Assembly (NCBI GenBank): GCA_023101725.1 | Contig: JALJCO010008621.1 | Span: 2,153,001 to 2,217,000, forward strand | Length of the DNA stretch: 64,000 bases | Reading direction: 5' to 3' | Source: Atherinomorus stipes | Lineage: Eukaryota; Chordata; Actinopteri; Atheriniformes; Atherinidae | Shown here: positions 1-11,906 of the stretch, piece after piece | Position numbering within the stretch: the first letter of the stretch is position 1 | How the letters are laid out: the number at the start of each line of letters is the position of its first letter | Made by a program: the position numbers and the translations under genes | Notes under the pieces: model-generated | The model's database searches: none | The model's input: only the letters and a program-made list of their open reading frames with translations | Told to the model about the DNA's origin: nothing

Positions 1-921
1 ACAGCCATGTGGCTGGGGTGCATACTGCACAAATGTAATCTCTGTAAAGGTTTAACATTAAATAAGCAAACAACTACTTCACATTGGAAAACATTGCCGT
101 GCCTCTGTTCCTCAGTGGGTGCATCAATGATTTTGTGTTAATACTCTGCACAAATTTTTTTTTTGACCAAGGTTAGCCTTGGTGCAAACATGATGCAAAT
201 CGTGCAGTGTTGCCATTATTAGGGATGTGAATATAAATGATGTTGCTAGAAGCTTACTAGCCTGTAACTATGCCAGATTCAATATTCAAATGAGGGCTTC
301 AGATGCATGAGGTTTTTGTGACAGAAAAAAAAAAAAAAAAAAACATTTTACACATTCACAGGTTTCATTTACACCCATGCTTTTGCATGGAGAAAAAAAG
401 CCAGTCTTTCATGAACAAAGGTGATTGTGTTTCTTGTGATCTTGAGTGCACAGGTCTCTGCCTTTGAAGACTTGGAAGTAGCTGTGCTTCCTCTCAAGTG
501 GTTTTTCACATGTATTAGCCCCAAGCAATATGGCTGTGTGGCTACACTCCATAGACACTGAATAATGTTTACGGTGGGTTTGCTGACATTATGACCATTA
601 CTAACTCCACACATGTGCATTCCTGCAGACCATGTGATTTCGCACTGGAACATGCCTGAGGTATAATATGCACTGGCTGGAATGCATATTTCAAGATTAA
701 ACTATAGAACCATCTTTTATTTAAGTAGCAATATATTTCCCGTGTCAAATAAATTCATCCACATTAGTAATTCATTACTTAGCAGATAATATTTTTTCAC
801 CTCTTTCCAGACTCCTTATGTTCATCTTTTGTTGCTTTTTTCTGTCCTTGTCTGTGAATAATCCCTCCACCACCTCTCCTTCTTTCTCCCTCCATCTCTG
901 CTCTCTTACATTCATCTGCAG
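1..921 (+). other. Upstream intron sequence of the opn7-like gene
   Basis: No TM1-TM3 coding sequence or DRY-type motif is readable on the + strand, so this is best taken as the 3' part of an intron. It holds a poly-A run at ~327-343 and a pyrimidine-rich stretch at ~860-920 leading into the acceptor. No repeat family was recognised. Confidence 0.55.
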
Positions 922-1256
922 GTAACAAGTTCTCGTACTGCCACGCCTGCCTACTGGTTGCTGGAATCTGGTGTTATGCTGGAGTGTTTGCAGTAGGTCC
1001 ACTGTCTGGCTGGGGACGGTATGGAGCTGAGCCCTATGGAACAGCGTGCTGCATCGACTGGCATGCTCCCAGCCAAAACTCTGCAGCCATGAGCTACATC
1101 ATCTGCCTCTTCTTCTTCTGCTACATCGTGCCCTGCACTGTCATCTTTCTCTCCTATACATTCATCCTGCTGACCGTGCGAGGCTCTCGCCAGGCCGTGC
1201 AGCAGCATATGTCCCCACAGAACAAGATCACAAATGCACATGCACTTATAGTTAAG
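922..1256 (+). CDS. opn7: opn7-like internal exon (TM4 to intracellular loop 3)
   Basis: The acceptor CTGCAG ends at 921 and the donor AAG/GTAAAT starts at 1257. The reading frame begins with two bases of a split codon (phase 1), then NKFSYCHACLLVAGIW and so on, ending in a complete Lys codon (phase 0). All 111 complete codons are open. Confidence 0.88.
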
Positions 1257-1872
1257 GTAAATGCAATGGCTTACTTTGCAAGATCATTTTATATTCACAG
1301 AGTATTGTTTGCCAAATGAATTTATAGTTATGTGACAAAATGTTTTTGAGTGTTGTCATGTCACTTTTCAGCTTTCTGTGGCAGTTTGCATCGGTTTCCT
1401 GACAGCATGGAGTCCATATGCTATTGTGTCCATGTGGGCAGCGTTTGGTAACCCAGCAACTGTACCACCCATGGCTTTTGCTTTGGCAGCTATCTTTGCC
1501 AAGTCCTCCACCCTTTACAACCCTATTGTATATTTGGTTTTCAAGCCCAATTTCCGCAAGTCGCTGTGTCGGGACGTGGCCCAGTGTAGAAACACTCTCT
1601 GTGGATGTGTGTGCGATCAAAGCTCTGCACAGAAGGGAACTTGCAGGCAATCACATCACAACGAAGACTGCAACTCCACAAGGTTGTCCAACGGGTTACC
1701 AGAGAGCCACAAGACCTGCAGACATTGTCCTTGCCCCGAAACAGCCACCGGTGCCGGGGAAAACTGTACAGATTACAGCCCCCAGCAGACTGCCAGGATA
1801 TTGAAAGGATCTCAGCACAGTGAGGTGGCAGTCAGTCAGCTCTCCAATGAGCTGCAGAGCGATTTCCTCTAG
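922..1872 (+). CDS. opn7: Opn7/Opn5L1-type neuropsin-family opsin, 3' part (two exons)
   Basis: Retinal-binding G-protein-coupled receptor of the non-visual neuropsin (Opn5) group, acting in the plasma membrane. Seen: exon 922-1256 begins with a split codon after a CTGCAG acceptor and encodes TM4, extracellular loop 2, TM5 and most of intracellular loop 3. Exon 1372-1872 encodes TM6, TM7 and the C-terminal tail, ending in TAG at 1870-1872. Loop 2 reads AEPYGTACCIDWHAP, giving Glu181, the disulfide Cys187 and Cys188 in bovine rhodopsin numbering. TM7 reads FAKSSTLYNPIVY, with the Schiff-base Lys296 and NPxxY. The ~100-residue tail holds 11 cysteines. Family knowledge: Cys188 is characteristic of Opn5L1 (Opn7), where it forms a retinal adduct; Opn5m has Thr there. 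TM1-TM3 with the DRY-type motif are not visible, so the gene is 5'-partial. The opsin call is near certain; subgroup opn7 is likely, but the a/b/c/d paralogue is undetermined. Confidence 0.9.
1257..1371 (+). other. Short phase-0 intron of the opn7-like gene
   Basis: This 115-bp intron starts GTAAAT and ends TCACTTTTCAG. It separates the codons for ...HALIVK and LSVAVC..., that is, the end of intracellular loop 3 from the start of TM6. An in-frame stop in the intron rules out simple read-through. Confidence 0.85.
1372..1872 (+). CDS. opn7: opn7-like terminal exon (TM6, TM7, Cys-rich tail)
   Basis: It encodes 166 residues plus TAG. TM6 contains AWSPYAIVSMWAAFG. TM7 has Lys296 in AIFAKSS and the NPIVY motif, followed by a helix-8-like KPNFRKSLC. 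The tail after residue ~65 of the exon is rich in Cys, Ser and Thr, consistent with palmitoylation and GPCR-kinase sites (inference). Confidence 0.88.
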   Translation, partial: LSVAVCIGFLTAWSPYAIVSMWAAFGNPATVPPMAFALAAIFAKSSTLYNPIVYLVFKPNFRKSLCRDVAQCRNTLCGCVCDQSSAQKGTCRQSHHNEDCNSTRLSNGLPESHKTCRHCPCPETATGAGENCTDYSPQQTARILKGSQHSEVAVSQLSNELQSDFL

Positions 1873-2340
1873 AGAAAAGAGGAAGAAGAGGAAGAAACAC
1901 ATGAAGAGCACCAGACTATTAAAGGTTCGAAAAAATAAACATGATGATAAACATGGTAAGAATGAAGGAAAACTTAATGCAAGTCAGGAAAAAAGTGCTT
2001 ATCGTTTTTAACATTGAAAAGAAGATGAAGAGTGATTGCGAGTGAAGAGATATGATTTAGGAGAAACTTGTCTCAAGCCTCAAATATGTGACACTGCCAA
2101 AAAACAAAGAAAAAATAAAGGAAAAACACAACATAAAAGCCAATGCAACGAAATAAGCAAGCCAAGCAGTCCACAGAGTTGTACATTAATATTCTATCAG
2201 GTCAAATTAACAGGCATCAGTAACTCTGATCACTCTGAAAGATCAGCATCAAGCAAACAAGACTAAGGAGTCATAATGCAAATCCATTTACGCTGGATTC
2301 AGTGGGAGGAACTGATACTGAAACTTTCTACTCTGAACAC

Positions 2341-2342
<2 letters not shown>
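1873..2342 (+). other. Probable 3' UTR of the opn7-like gene
   Basis: Purine-rich sequence follows the stop codon. AATAAA hexamers lie at 1934-1939 and 2114-2119, either of which could serve as a polyadenylation signal. The true end cannot be fixed without transcript data. Confidence 0.4.

Positions 2343-2395
<53 letters not shown>
2343..2395. repeat. Poly-C run joined to poly-T run
   Basis: About 29 C are followed directly by about 24 T. It is a perfect homopyrimidine tract on the + strand, just downstream of the opsin gene. Confidence 0.95.
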
Positions 2396-2396
<1 letters not shown>

Positions 2397-5100
2397 CCTA
2401 TACTGTACTTGATGATGTATTTATGCATGCATGCCTCAAATTAAAGGACTACAGGGTAACTGTTGTCATCTGACAGGAAATAAGTGCTGTGTCCTTTTGG
2501 TTAAGGATGAACCCAGGCTGCAAAGCTTTTCATTTTAACACAGTGTGCTGAGCTCTACATTCATCTTTTTAAACTGGGTTCATTCAAGAGATGAAGAACA
2601 TAGCAAAGAGGGAGCAATCTGACTTACTAAGCCCTCTGTTTCCTGTGTAAAAAATGGACAGTTTGCCCAGAGGGTAGTATTGATCCCTCTGCAGAGAAGA
2701 AATGCCAATTTTGTCGATGTCTATTTTGTCTAATCACCTCTGGGAAGATATGAGAGCAGAAACTCTGCTACAGTAACACTCAATAAGCTCCTTTCACTCC
2801 CAATATTCTCAATTTGGAGTCTCTGGATGGTCAATTTCAAAGTTTCTGAGGATCAACATGTAAAAAAAAAAGTTCATTCAAGTTAAGATGCATCAAGGCT
2901 CCCGGAACCCTGCCCCCTTACAAATCCCAAGATTTGCTCCTCTGAAAAAGAAATCAAAGCAAAAATGTGCAATAAATACACAAAGAACTTATCACCTGAT
3001 GCTGATGACAGTTTATTTTTTTATTACACAGAAAAGTCATTGTTGAAGTTAGGTGGCTGTTGGCATCTTCTTATTTCCAGGAGGTGTTTATTCGGCAGCT
3101 GTCTTGTTCTAAAAATACTGTTGCAGTGTTTAAAAATCTAAGCTACAGTAATTTTATCTGTCATACAATATAGGTCTTCTTCAGTTAAATTTAGTTACAA
3201 TTTTGGAGTGTACCTTGGAAAATGCAGCCACATCTATTAGAAAGAAAAAAAAAAACTCAGATGCAAAAAGACAAGAAGTCAGATGATAGAGCGGCTGTAA
3301 ACAAGCCAATACTTTAAGTAAGTTGGGGAAACTGATTTTGTTTTCTCTGAATTTGGTGAGAGGCTTTGTAAGAGGTCAAGTCTTTATCTTTCATCAAGTT
3401 CCTTAAAGTGATAGTAATACTAAATTATAGCCACACACCTAAATGACAGTAGTTAACCTGGTTGGTTTTGGATTGTTATCAGAAATTACAAGATCCAATC
3501 CTACAATATCCGGACCAACCAGAGAGAATATATGAGCAGGCCAACTTAGTTTGCTTGGATGTGTAAGAGAAGAGAGTTTAAAAAAAAGAAGAAAAAAAAA
3601 TCATGTAGTGTATTTATACTGTATCTGAGGGTATTTTTCTAATGTGCCTCTGTGAGAGCATGTTTTATGTGCAGGAGTATAAGTGTTCAGATGCTGAGAG
3701 AAGCTAAAAGCAAATTCTTTAAGCTCTGAAACACACATACACAAAAAAAAAAAAATACAACATAAAAGTAGACATTTAACATATTCGTATTTTCATGTCA
3801 TTTCTACAAAACAGGAGAACAAAAAAAAAAGAAAAACCCGTCTATGCATGAATATAGACCACTTGCCTTCAGTGCTCCTCTTGCCTGCTGTTCAATAAAA
3901 AGAGTTTGCACCATGAGAGACAGAAGGCTTTCCCCCGCTCCTACAAACATTATTCCAATAAAAATGCCCACTGAGCACAGCTGAGCTTAACCACATTGTT
4001 TGCCCAACAAGCAGTTTTGTACTTTTCCCCTGGCAGCAAAGGTCGTCAAACGGAGGTACAAAAAGACGTGGGTTGTGCAAGATAAATTCGATCTGCTCAA
4101 GCGCATGTTGTGGCTGACTGACTCAACTTTCATGATTCCTTAATTTACTATGCTGAGAGGAGAGACAGCAACCCTGTGCACTTTCCACAAATTACCTGAC
4201 TACAAAAGCGGTCCCCATTTGTTGTTCTTATTTTCAGGTTGACATGAAATAATTTGCCTGAGGTCATGCAAAACAACCAGGTCACCACTTGTGGTGTATT
4301 CTGCTGCTTGCTACACTCCCTAGATTTCCCCTCCTGCCTTGCTAGTGTCTTCTTGAAGAAAATCAAACAATATTACCATCACCAGCTAAAATAATAGGCC
4401 TACCCCACTTGTGTTTTTCACACAACCCTTAGTCCCGGGGTTAGATGATTGTTAGCACAGAGCTTACTTCCCTGTTAGCTGCAGACTGGAACCCTGCTTA
4501 GGCTGACATTAACTCTGCCCCCCAACCACCACCACCTTTATTTATTTTAGTGAGGCTACTGAACTCAACTGGGGGTAAAGAAATAACGTTTTATCTTATA
4601 AAAACCTAACTTAGTATTTTCCCATCAGGTATCCAACAACGCTCAGTTGTCTAATCAGATACTGTATGTGGATGTGCACATTACTGGTAACCTGAAAGGG
4701 TCATTCTACCTCTTTAAATTCAATATGGAGGATTAAGACTATTTCTGCCATGACTTTACGTTTAAAGTCTGTCTCGTATCATATCATATCATTCTAAATG
4801 GCTGTGTGGTTACGGTGTAAATTTTACACCCGTCTTTCACATTTAATCATTAACCTAATTCTCCTCAACTTTGTATTCTATAACAGCAATGTGGTTAAAA
4901 GTCACAATCATACTCTGTGACTGCTTAACAAGTTCAAACCCTCATGCATCGGCACCAGGCATTGAATATTTGGGCCGTTCATCATGATACTTGCAGGGTC
5001 TTTCTCTGTGCAGCCACCCTGCACAGCTGCAGCTCTTTGCATTTTTGACCACAGTGCTGTTTTCTGTGTGAGTACTGTGGATATGGATATTCCCAGGCAC
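2396..5100. other. Unique AT-rich intergenic sequence
   Basis: No coding exon, repeat family or RNA gene was recognised. It contains only short A or T runs (for example near 3240, 3590, 3745 and 3820). Confidence 0.5.
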
Positions 5101-5108
5101 CCCCCCCC

Positions 5109-5150
<42 letters not shown>
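5101..5150. repeat. (C)n(CA)n microsatellite
   Basis: A run of C at 5101-5110 is followed by about 20 CA units. Confidence 0.95.
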
Positions 5151-5158
<8 letters not shown>

Positions 5159-8100
5159 GTCAATCCCAAATTTGTTGATGTTATTCATAAATGTTGAATG
5201 TTATCCAAAAGAAAAACAAGAACTGAGAAAGTGATTTAATATGGCAGACGATTAAAAGCAATGAAGCATTTGCGATCCTATCAAATCAAACAAGTGTTAT
5301 ACTTTGAGCAGTCTCAGAACCTGAGCCCAGACTTGAGAAGTTTAAGTGTGAATCCTTTAACACTTGAGCTGTGAGATGACATGAAGGAAGCCTCAGGCTG
5401 TTTGTATCCTGAGTTTATTTCAGCTGACACATGTAGCTACATGTGAAAGGCTTACTGCTGTAAAAAGAAAGAAAAAAAAAAAAAGAAGCACCATTTGCAA
5501 AGACAAACAGGCCTTTCCACAGTTATACACAGGTTTTATCAAGATGTTGGAAACAATACTGTCATATTCAACTTTCCATCTACAGTTTGTATCTGACAAC
5601 TCCAACTACCTGGGTGTACAGGGTAGCAGCTTATTGCTGTCTTGTAACCTCCAGGTTGAAATTAAGAGAGATAAGTAGTCTACAAGCTGTGTAAAGCATG
5701 TTATGGCACTTATTTCCTAAGAAAAACAAAATGATTGTATACTTTGTCCTCTGATGTCTGCAAACTAATGGTGTTTTATGTGGACTGGAACATTTTAAAA
5801 AGAGGAAACGTGTGTAAAAACTGAAGGATCAGTGAAATGGAGGAGGAATGTTCTGCTTGTCATGCTGCAACCAAAGGTTACAGTCACCTTTACGCTCACT
5901 GTCAAAGCCAAAATGCTCTTTTGGACACTCATATTTTTCTACCAATATGCAGGTTACCATGAGAATAATATACATATCAAAGACTTGGCTTCAAGTCCTG
6001 CGTTAAAGAGGCTTTGTTTGGCCCAGTGTGGTGGGCAAAGACGGATTAACAAACCAGGAAACATAACTGTGAATATCTGCTTCTGATGTCTCTTTTTTCT
6101 ACTCTGTTCTGCTCAAAGAACAAATCCTGCAAGTACCTAGGTGCATATTCTGCATTTCTAGCCATTCCCACCTGGGTCATCAACACTGGCTTTGCTCATT
6201 TAAATAATATATTGTCTATACTGTATACACCTGCATGTATGTAGATATTATGTGTTTGTACAGATGCCAAATGTAAGTCATACTATGTCATTTATGAATA
6301 TCAGCCAAAATGTGTGAAAATGATGGAGAAAGCCCTTTCAGTGTCTTCAAATGGGGATGATGGGTTTTACTTTTTCTGTTGTCTTAGCTCAATTCAAGGT
6401 GTCTCAAAAAATGTTGCTGGTTATGAAGTTTCTGTGCAAAATATCTGCCGGGTTTGTGGAGTCCCTCACTGCAGCTGGAGTCTATTTTCCCCAAGCTCTT
6501 CTAAAGTTGCCATGAAATGGCTAAGGAGGCCCTATTTGCCTCCGTATATGTACGCATTTCCTCTAAAAACAGAAGCTAGTGAGGCTACACTGGTCAGGAA
6601 AGCAGGCCCTGCCAAACATTCTGCATCAGGCCTCATTATGTTGAAAGACTGACATCAAAATTCACCCAAATACATCCCCAGGATTTTTTCCCAGCTAAAA
6701 AAAAGACGAAAAATACCATTAAGATTGCTAACAAAATAATCTAGCATTCAAAGTGGAGGCAGATGGCATCTACAGTAGACATAGGTATTTATAAAGTTGA
6801 AGAACAAAAACAACAAATAAGCTGTATTTTGTTCAATGCAGACTTAAATAACAGCAAAAGCACCAAGAGCATATTTCCATAATGTAACGTCTTCATGGCT
6901 GAGTGTACTGTATGCACTCAGCTCCATTTTCTCGTCAATGCCTTCCATACATACACAGAAATGCGGTGGGGGAATTCTGTTTATTGCAGTGTCATTGTTC
7001 AACTTTTAACAAGGTGACTCTTCCTACCTCTCATTTTGAAATCTGGTACTAAATTTCATTCTTGCTTTACTGCTAAGAGATGAGTAGTATTAGATGTGTT
7101 TCATGTGATTACACCCACTTGGATGAGCCATTTACTCCAAGTCAGTTTAATTATGGAGAAATCAAAGTGCTGATAAGGCAGATCTGCCTCAAGCTGGATG
7201 GAATTGTTATTATCCCTTCCTTAAAGAAACCATCTGCTGTCACCATTACAGTAAAAAGCATCATTTTGACACTTTTGTTGAAATGATTCTTTTCACTCTG
7301 AGTCCGGACACAGCTGGAAATCACAACAAAGATTTTGTTAATCCCATTCTGGATGTGAGACTCTGAATCAGCATATATTCCCCCAGCAGCATTTATAATG
7401 TACTAAGCATACTTTAGGTCTGAATGATGTGATAAATCCATTACGTGCTCTTTTTTTTTCTGTATTTCTGCGCTAATCCACTGTAAATACATTCAAATGT
7501 GATGAGGAAGAAGCAACTACAGTCTAAAATTTCTAATGACCAAGTTTTTGTATTCAACACTTTTTTTTTTTTTTGTCTTTGAGAAGAAACTACTTTGTCC
7601 TCAGCAGATCTTCCACTTCAGAGTGTGTTGCACTCCACGGGCACATGTAAATACACATTGTCACACATGCACACACCCCAGGTTTAGCAGACCCTCTCCC
7701 CCAGTTTCTAAGACACAAACAAGGCTGAATGTGATGTGTTGTACATATGTGTATGTTTGTATATGGAAAAGCTCTGTCTATCTATATAGATTTTAAAGTT
7801 ATAATATTACATTATAATAATTAAATTATTATGATTGTTGTCAGTGAAGTTTCAGATGCACTGTGAAAATGTTTACATCTATTTTTTTTTTGTTGAAAAA
7901 AAAATTGAAGGATTGTATGAAAAGTGTTAAGTACATCTACCCAAGGGCATATCATTTGTTCTGACGTAAAATGGAATGGTAAATAAATATAATCGAGGAT
8001 TCAATGAATGAGTACTTCACTGTGATCATTACGCAACATTGTGGCAGCACAAAAGGAAACGTTTGAGAATACAACATTTGTTTTAAATTGCATTGCAGCT

Positions 8101-8936
8101 TTGGATTTTAATCCATTTATTGAATCCAAACAGATGTATAATATGTGATGGTACTTGAGGTTCATAAGTTCAATTTCTATTCCCTACAATAACTACATTT
8201 GCAATTTTTCCTGTGTGTGCTGCCGCATACAGCAAAACTGGACATTCATACAAACACAATCCTAATTTCATGTATTATTTGGGATAATACTGTTATTTTG
8301 ACCATTCATTCAGAAAGAGAAGAAAAGGGGCAGAAACCTCTTATCACTCAAAATAATTCTACATTACTGCGTGTGGTTTAAATGAAAATGTTGTTGGAAA
8401 AGTTGACTTTTATTAACTCCCTCTCTTACATGTCTATGCTGCAGTCAGCCATGTACCAGTTTCTATCTGAGGCAGGGTGCCAAGTATATCACTCCTAGGG
8501 AGCTATAAATGTTCTTTTTGCACTCTCTCCCTGCTCAAAGATGGCAAGAAATGTGAAGAAATTTTAATGCTGATCCCAGGGCATTACATGAAATGAAATG
8601 AAAAATACTTGCAATAAATCCAACTTGAGTTTATTTTGAATTAATGAAAGAATTGAATTGAACTTATGATATTTGCAGCAGATCAGAAGGTAGAAATAGT
8701 GTATTTACACAGAGTTTTACTAGTTTCATTGACTATGAAAAGTATTTTGCCCAAGGGCTGGTATGATGTGTGATGGAGTGTGGTCTCAAAGCAGAAGCTT
8801 CTGACTGGTGGACAACCAGTTCTATGTCTGTAGCCACAACCTCCCATGTGTTTAAACAGATCTTCTCTAATCTGATATTGATATTCATTGTAAATTTAAA
8901 ATGATCAGTAAAAATCTATGTTAATGGTAATATCTA
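5151..8936. other. Intergenic sequence without recognised genes
   Basis: AT-rich sequence with short A/T runs. Several small open frames, the longest 112 codons at 6314-6652, show no recognisable domain, splice context or family resemblance. I treat them as chance. Confidence 0.5.
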
Positions 8937-9827
8937 CACTCACCAGCCGCTTTATTAAGTACACCAGGTTGGACCCCCTTTTGCCTTCAAAACTGCATTA
9001 ATCCTTCATGGCATAGATCCAACAAAGTACTGGAAACATTCCTCTGAGATTTTGCTCCATATTGACAAGATAGCATCACGCAGTTGCTGCAGATTTATTG
9101 GCTGCACATTCATGATGAGAATCGTGGTTGTGCAGCCATGATTCCCAACCATATCCCAAAGCTGCTCTGTTGGATTGAGATTTGGTGACTGTGGAGGCCA
9201 TTGGAGTACAGTGACCTCATCGTCATGTTCAAGGAACCAGTCTGAGATGATTCACGCTTTGTGACATGGTGCATTTTCCTGCTGGAAGTAGCCACCAGAA
9301 GATGCTACACTGTGGTCATAAAGGGATGGACATGGTAAGCAACAATACTCAGGTAGGCTGTGGTGATTAAACCATGCTACACTGGTACTAAAGGCCCAAA
9401 GTGGGCCAAGAAAATCTCCCCCACACCTGTTACCTTCCTATCAACTAGAACCAGTCTGGCCATTCTCCTCTGACCTCTGGCACCAGCAAGGCATTTCCGC
9501 CCACAGAACTGCTGCTCCCTGGATATTTTCTCTTCTTCAGACCATTCTCTGTAAACCCTAGAGTGGTTGTTAATGAAAATCCCAGTAGATTAGCAGTTTC
9601 TGAAATACTCAGACCAGCCCATCTGGCACCAACAACCATGCCACGTTTAAAGTCACTTAAATCACCTTTCTTCCCCATTCTGATGCCCAATTTGAATTGC
9701 GGCAAATGGTCTTCACCATGTCTACATGCCTAGAGTTGCCTAGAGTTACTGCCATGATATTGGCTGATTAGAATTTTGCGTTTACGAGCAGTTGGACAGG
9801 TGTACCTAATAAAGTGACCGGTACGTG
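8937..9827 (-). mobile_element. Internally deleted Tc1/mariner-type transposon
   Basis: Both terminal inverted repeats are visible: CACTCACCAGCCGCTTTATT at the left and its degenerate complement (...CTAATAAAGTGACCGG...) at the right. TA target dinucleotides flank them at 8935-8936 and 9828-9829. The transposase reads on the minus strand. The N-terminal helix-turn-helix part at 9445-9705 retains MGKKGDLSDFKRGMVVGARW and LSISETANLLGF. A C-terminal part lies at ~9110-9295. The central transposase is missing: sequence from the C-terminal half abuts the N-terminal half near 9427-9434. Frameshifts and stops make the copy inactive. This is a very common fish element type. Confidence 0.85.
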
Positions 9828-10171
9828 TAAGTTGCATCTGTTGGAAGGAATAAATATTTGCCCATGTAACCAGAAATTGTCCTCTATCATTATATAATTC
9901 ACTGTGACAGAAAGCAGTAAATGAGAAGGTTTTGGATGCATTAGCACGTCCAAGTATCACATGTGCAACCTTTGAATCAAGCTTCATTACGATTCATTTT
10001 TTGGACCAAGGCCACTTTACAGCAGTATGAGCCCATGGGCTATGATTTTTTAATGACCTCCATAAAAACCATGAAACAGTTTGCTCTGTCCACCTTACAC
10101 AAACATCTGCCAGATCTCTTTGCCTGCAGTTGAAAGGGTTTCTTTTTGTTTAGACAGGCAGTTTTTTAAGG

Positions 10172-10381
10172 GGCTGTAATTACTTTGACATGTTTCGAAA
10201 GTAACTTCAGTCTTCTTGAGAAAAGCGTCACCAGCCCAGAAAAAAATGTGTCAGATTGTGGGGTTGGTCATGCCTCTAGGATACAACCAGCTGATAAAGA
10301 CACGTCATGACACACGCCGGATGACGTTTGCTGAAGAAGACTGAAGTTACAGTCAAAACACGTCAAGCTAATTACAGCTTC
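10172..10381. mobile_element. Short MITE-like element with ~60-bp inverted ends
   Basis: The left arm at ~10172-10234 (containing GTAACTTCAGTCTTCTT) pairs with the right arm at ~10317-10381 (AAGAAGACTGAAGTTAC). There is about 80 bp between the arms. No coding capacity. Superfamily not assigned. Confidence 0.65.
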
Positions 10382-11013
10382 ATAAGCAACTACTCGTCTA
10401 TTAAAAAAGAAATCCTTATTGTGGAACAGACAAAATGAACTTAGTTTTGCTTCTTTGCCTTCATGCATCAATAATGAAATTATTTGTACTTAACGTTAGG
10501 ATTACTCAGATCATGAATGCTGTATTTACTCAACCCAGTTATGTAAACTGGTTCCATACAACATTATGTTGACTTAAATTGACAAACTTGAATAAAATCT
10601 CAACCAACAAAGGTATTAAGTTATTTTAACAATTAACATAGCTCTTTTTCAATTAACCAATATGGGTTTTGGTGGCTTTACTGAAATCAATCTTGTTTGT
10701 CCCAGTAAAACTGATGTCATTTAATGCACAATAATATAAGGTACTGGTAACATCAGCTATACAGGTGAGTTTACTGTCAACAACATCTGCCATATGTTCA
10801 CCTGAACCACTGCTGCAATAGCCCTTCCAGCAGGTCTTTGGACCAGGTCAAAGCCTTAACAGACCCCATATGGATCAGCGCAAGCATCCAGGAACTTTCA
10901 CCAAATTCATCACATCCAGTTAACTAGGGGGTGAAAACACTGTTTCGCTGCATAGGGGAGCCATTTGATTACCTGCTTTATTACTTGTCAATTTCTGTGT
11001 ATTCTACTTTGGG

Positions 11014-11103
11014 AATGCCCAGAAGCTGCGCTGTGTATGGCTGCCATAAATACAACTACCACACAGAAGTGAGAATATGTTTTTTCCAGTTCCCAAAACA
11101 ATA
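11014..11103 (+). pseudogene. Degenerate THAP-domain N-terminus
   Basis: The open frame begins with Met-Pro, has the Cys pair C5/C10 and reaches the F-x-F-P motif (FFQFPK), as in THAP DNA-binding domains. The later Cys-His pair and AVPTIF box are not readable. It is probably a first exon or fragment of a transposase gene in the surrounding relic. Confidence 0.5.
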
Positions 11104-11636
11104 GGAAAAAAAGCCTATGATATAACAAGCGGCTAGCGGCTAGCAGCTATCAAGCGCATAAATGCTGACAGTTCACATTGGAGTCAATCGAAATATTTAA
11201 CAAGCTGGGATCACGTTGTGACTGAGAAGTAAAACATGTATTGTGGTATCAGTGTTTAAACCCTGTAGTTGTTATCGTACAGATGATAGAAAGCACCATT
11301 AAATCAGTGGATGAAGAAATCACAGCGCCCCGCCCGCTCTGTTCCCGTCTCCTCAGAACGGACTGTTAAAGATCTCATTCAGATTACTGTCGTCAATGTT
11401 CCCACATAAGATTTAAAATCAAGAAATGGCAGAAAAACATTAGCAGCATTATAAAAACGGCACAAAGTCATCACCAGTAAAATATCGATGAGCTTCAGCG
11501 ACTGGTAATTTCTCATGGCTTGATGAGTGTAAACTCCTCAGAAGTACAGCAAAGATTTACCACAACTTCTTAAAAATCCAAGGGAAAATTTATATTTAAT
11601 TTAAAAAAAAGAAAAGAAAAAAAAAGAACACACGGT

Positions 11637-11906
11637 TTAAACATATGGCTTACCTGATGAAACTAAATACATCACAAGATTGAGAAACTGATCATCAGCC
11701 CATTGTGTAGGTTCGTCTAACCAGGCACCCGTAGACAGATGATGGGCATCACTTAGTCCATCAGACACTAGTTTTGTTTTGTATCTTTTTCTAGCCTCGG
11801 CAGCAAGACGTTCAATATAACTGAACACCATTTCAACTATATTTTGAAAACATACCAACAGGGAAATAATATTTAAAAATGTGCAAAAAATGTTTTTGAG
11901 GCTCAC
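11637..11906 (-). pseudogene. Transposon accessory-protein fragment
   Basis: An 89-codon minus-strand frame whose useful part is YIERLAAEARKRYKTKLVSD followed by TGAWLDEPTQWADDQFL. This pattern is familiar from fish transposon-encoded SWIM/YqaJ-type proteins. Its amino-terminal part (IFCTFLNIISLL) looks intronic. No catalytic domain is present. Confidence 0.4.

Noticed and set aside
6314..6652. 112-codon + strand frame
   Set aside because: Random-looking composition, no neighbouring exons and no recognisable family.
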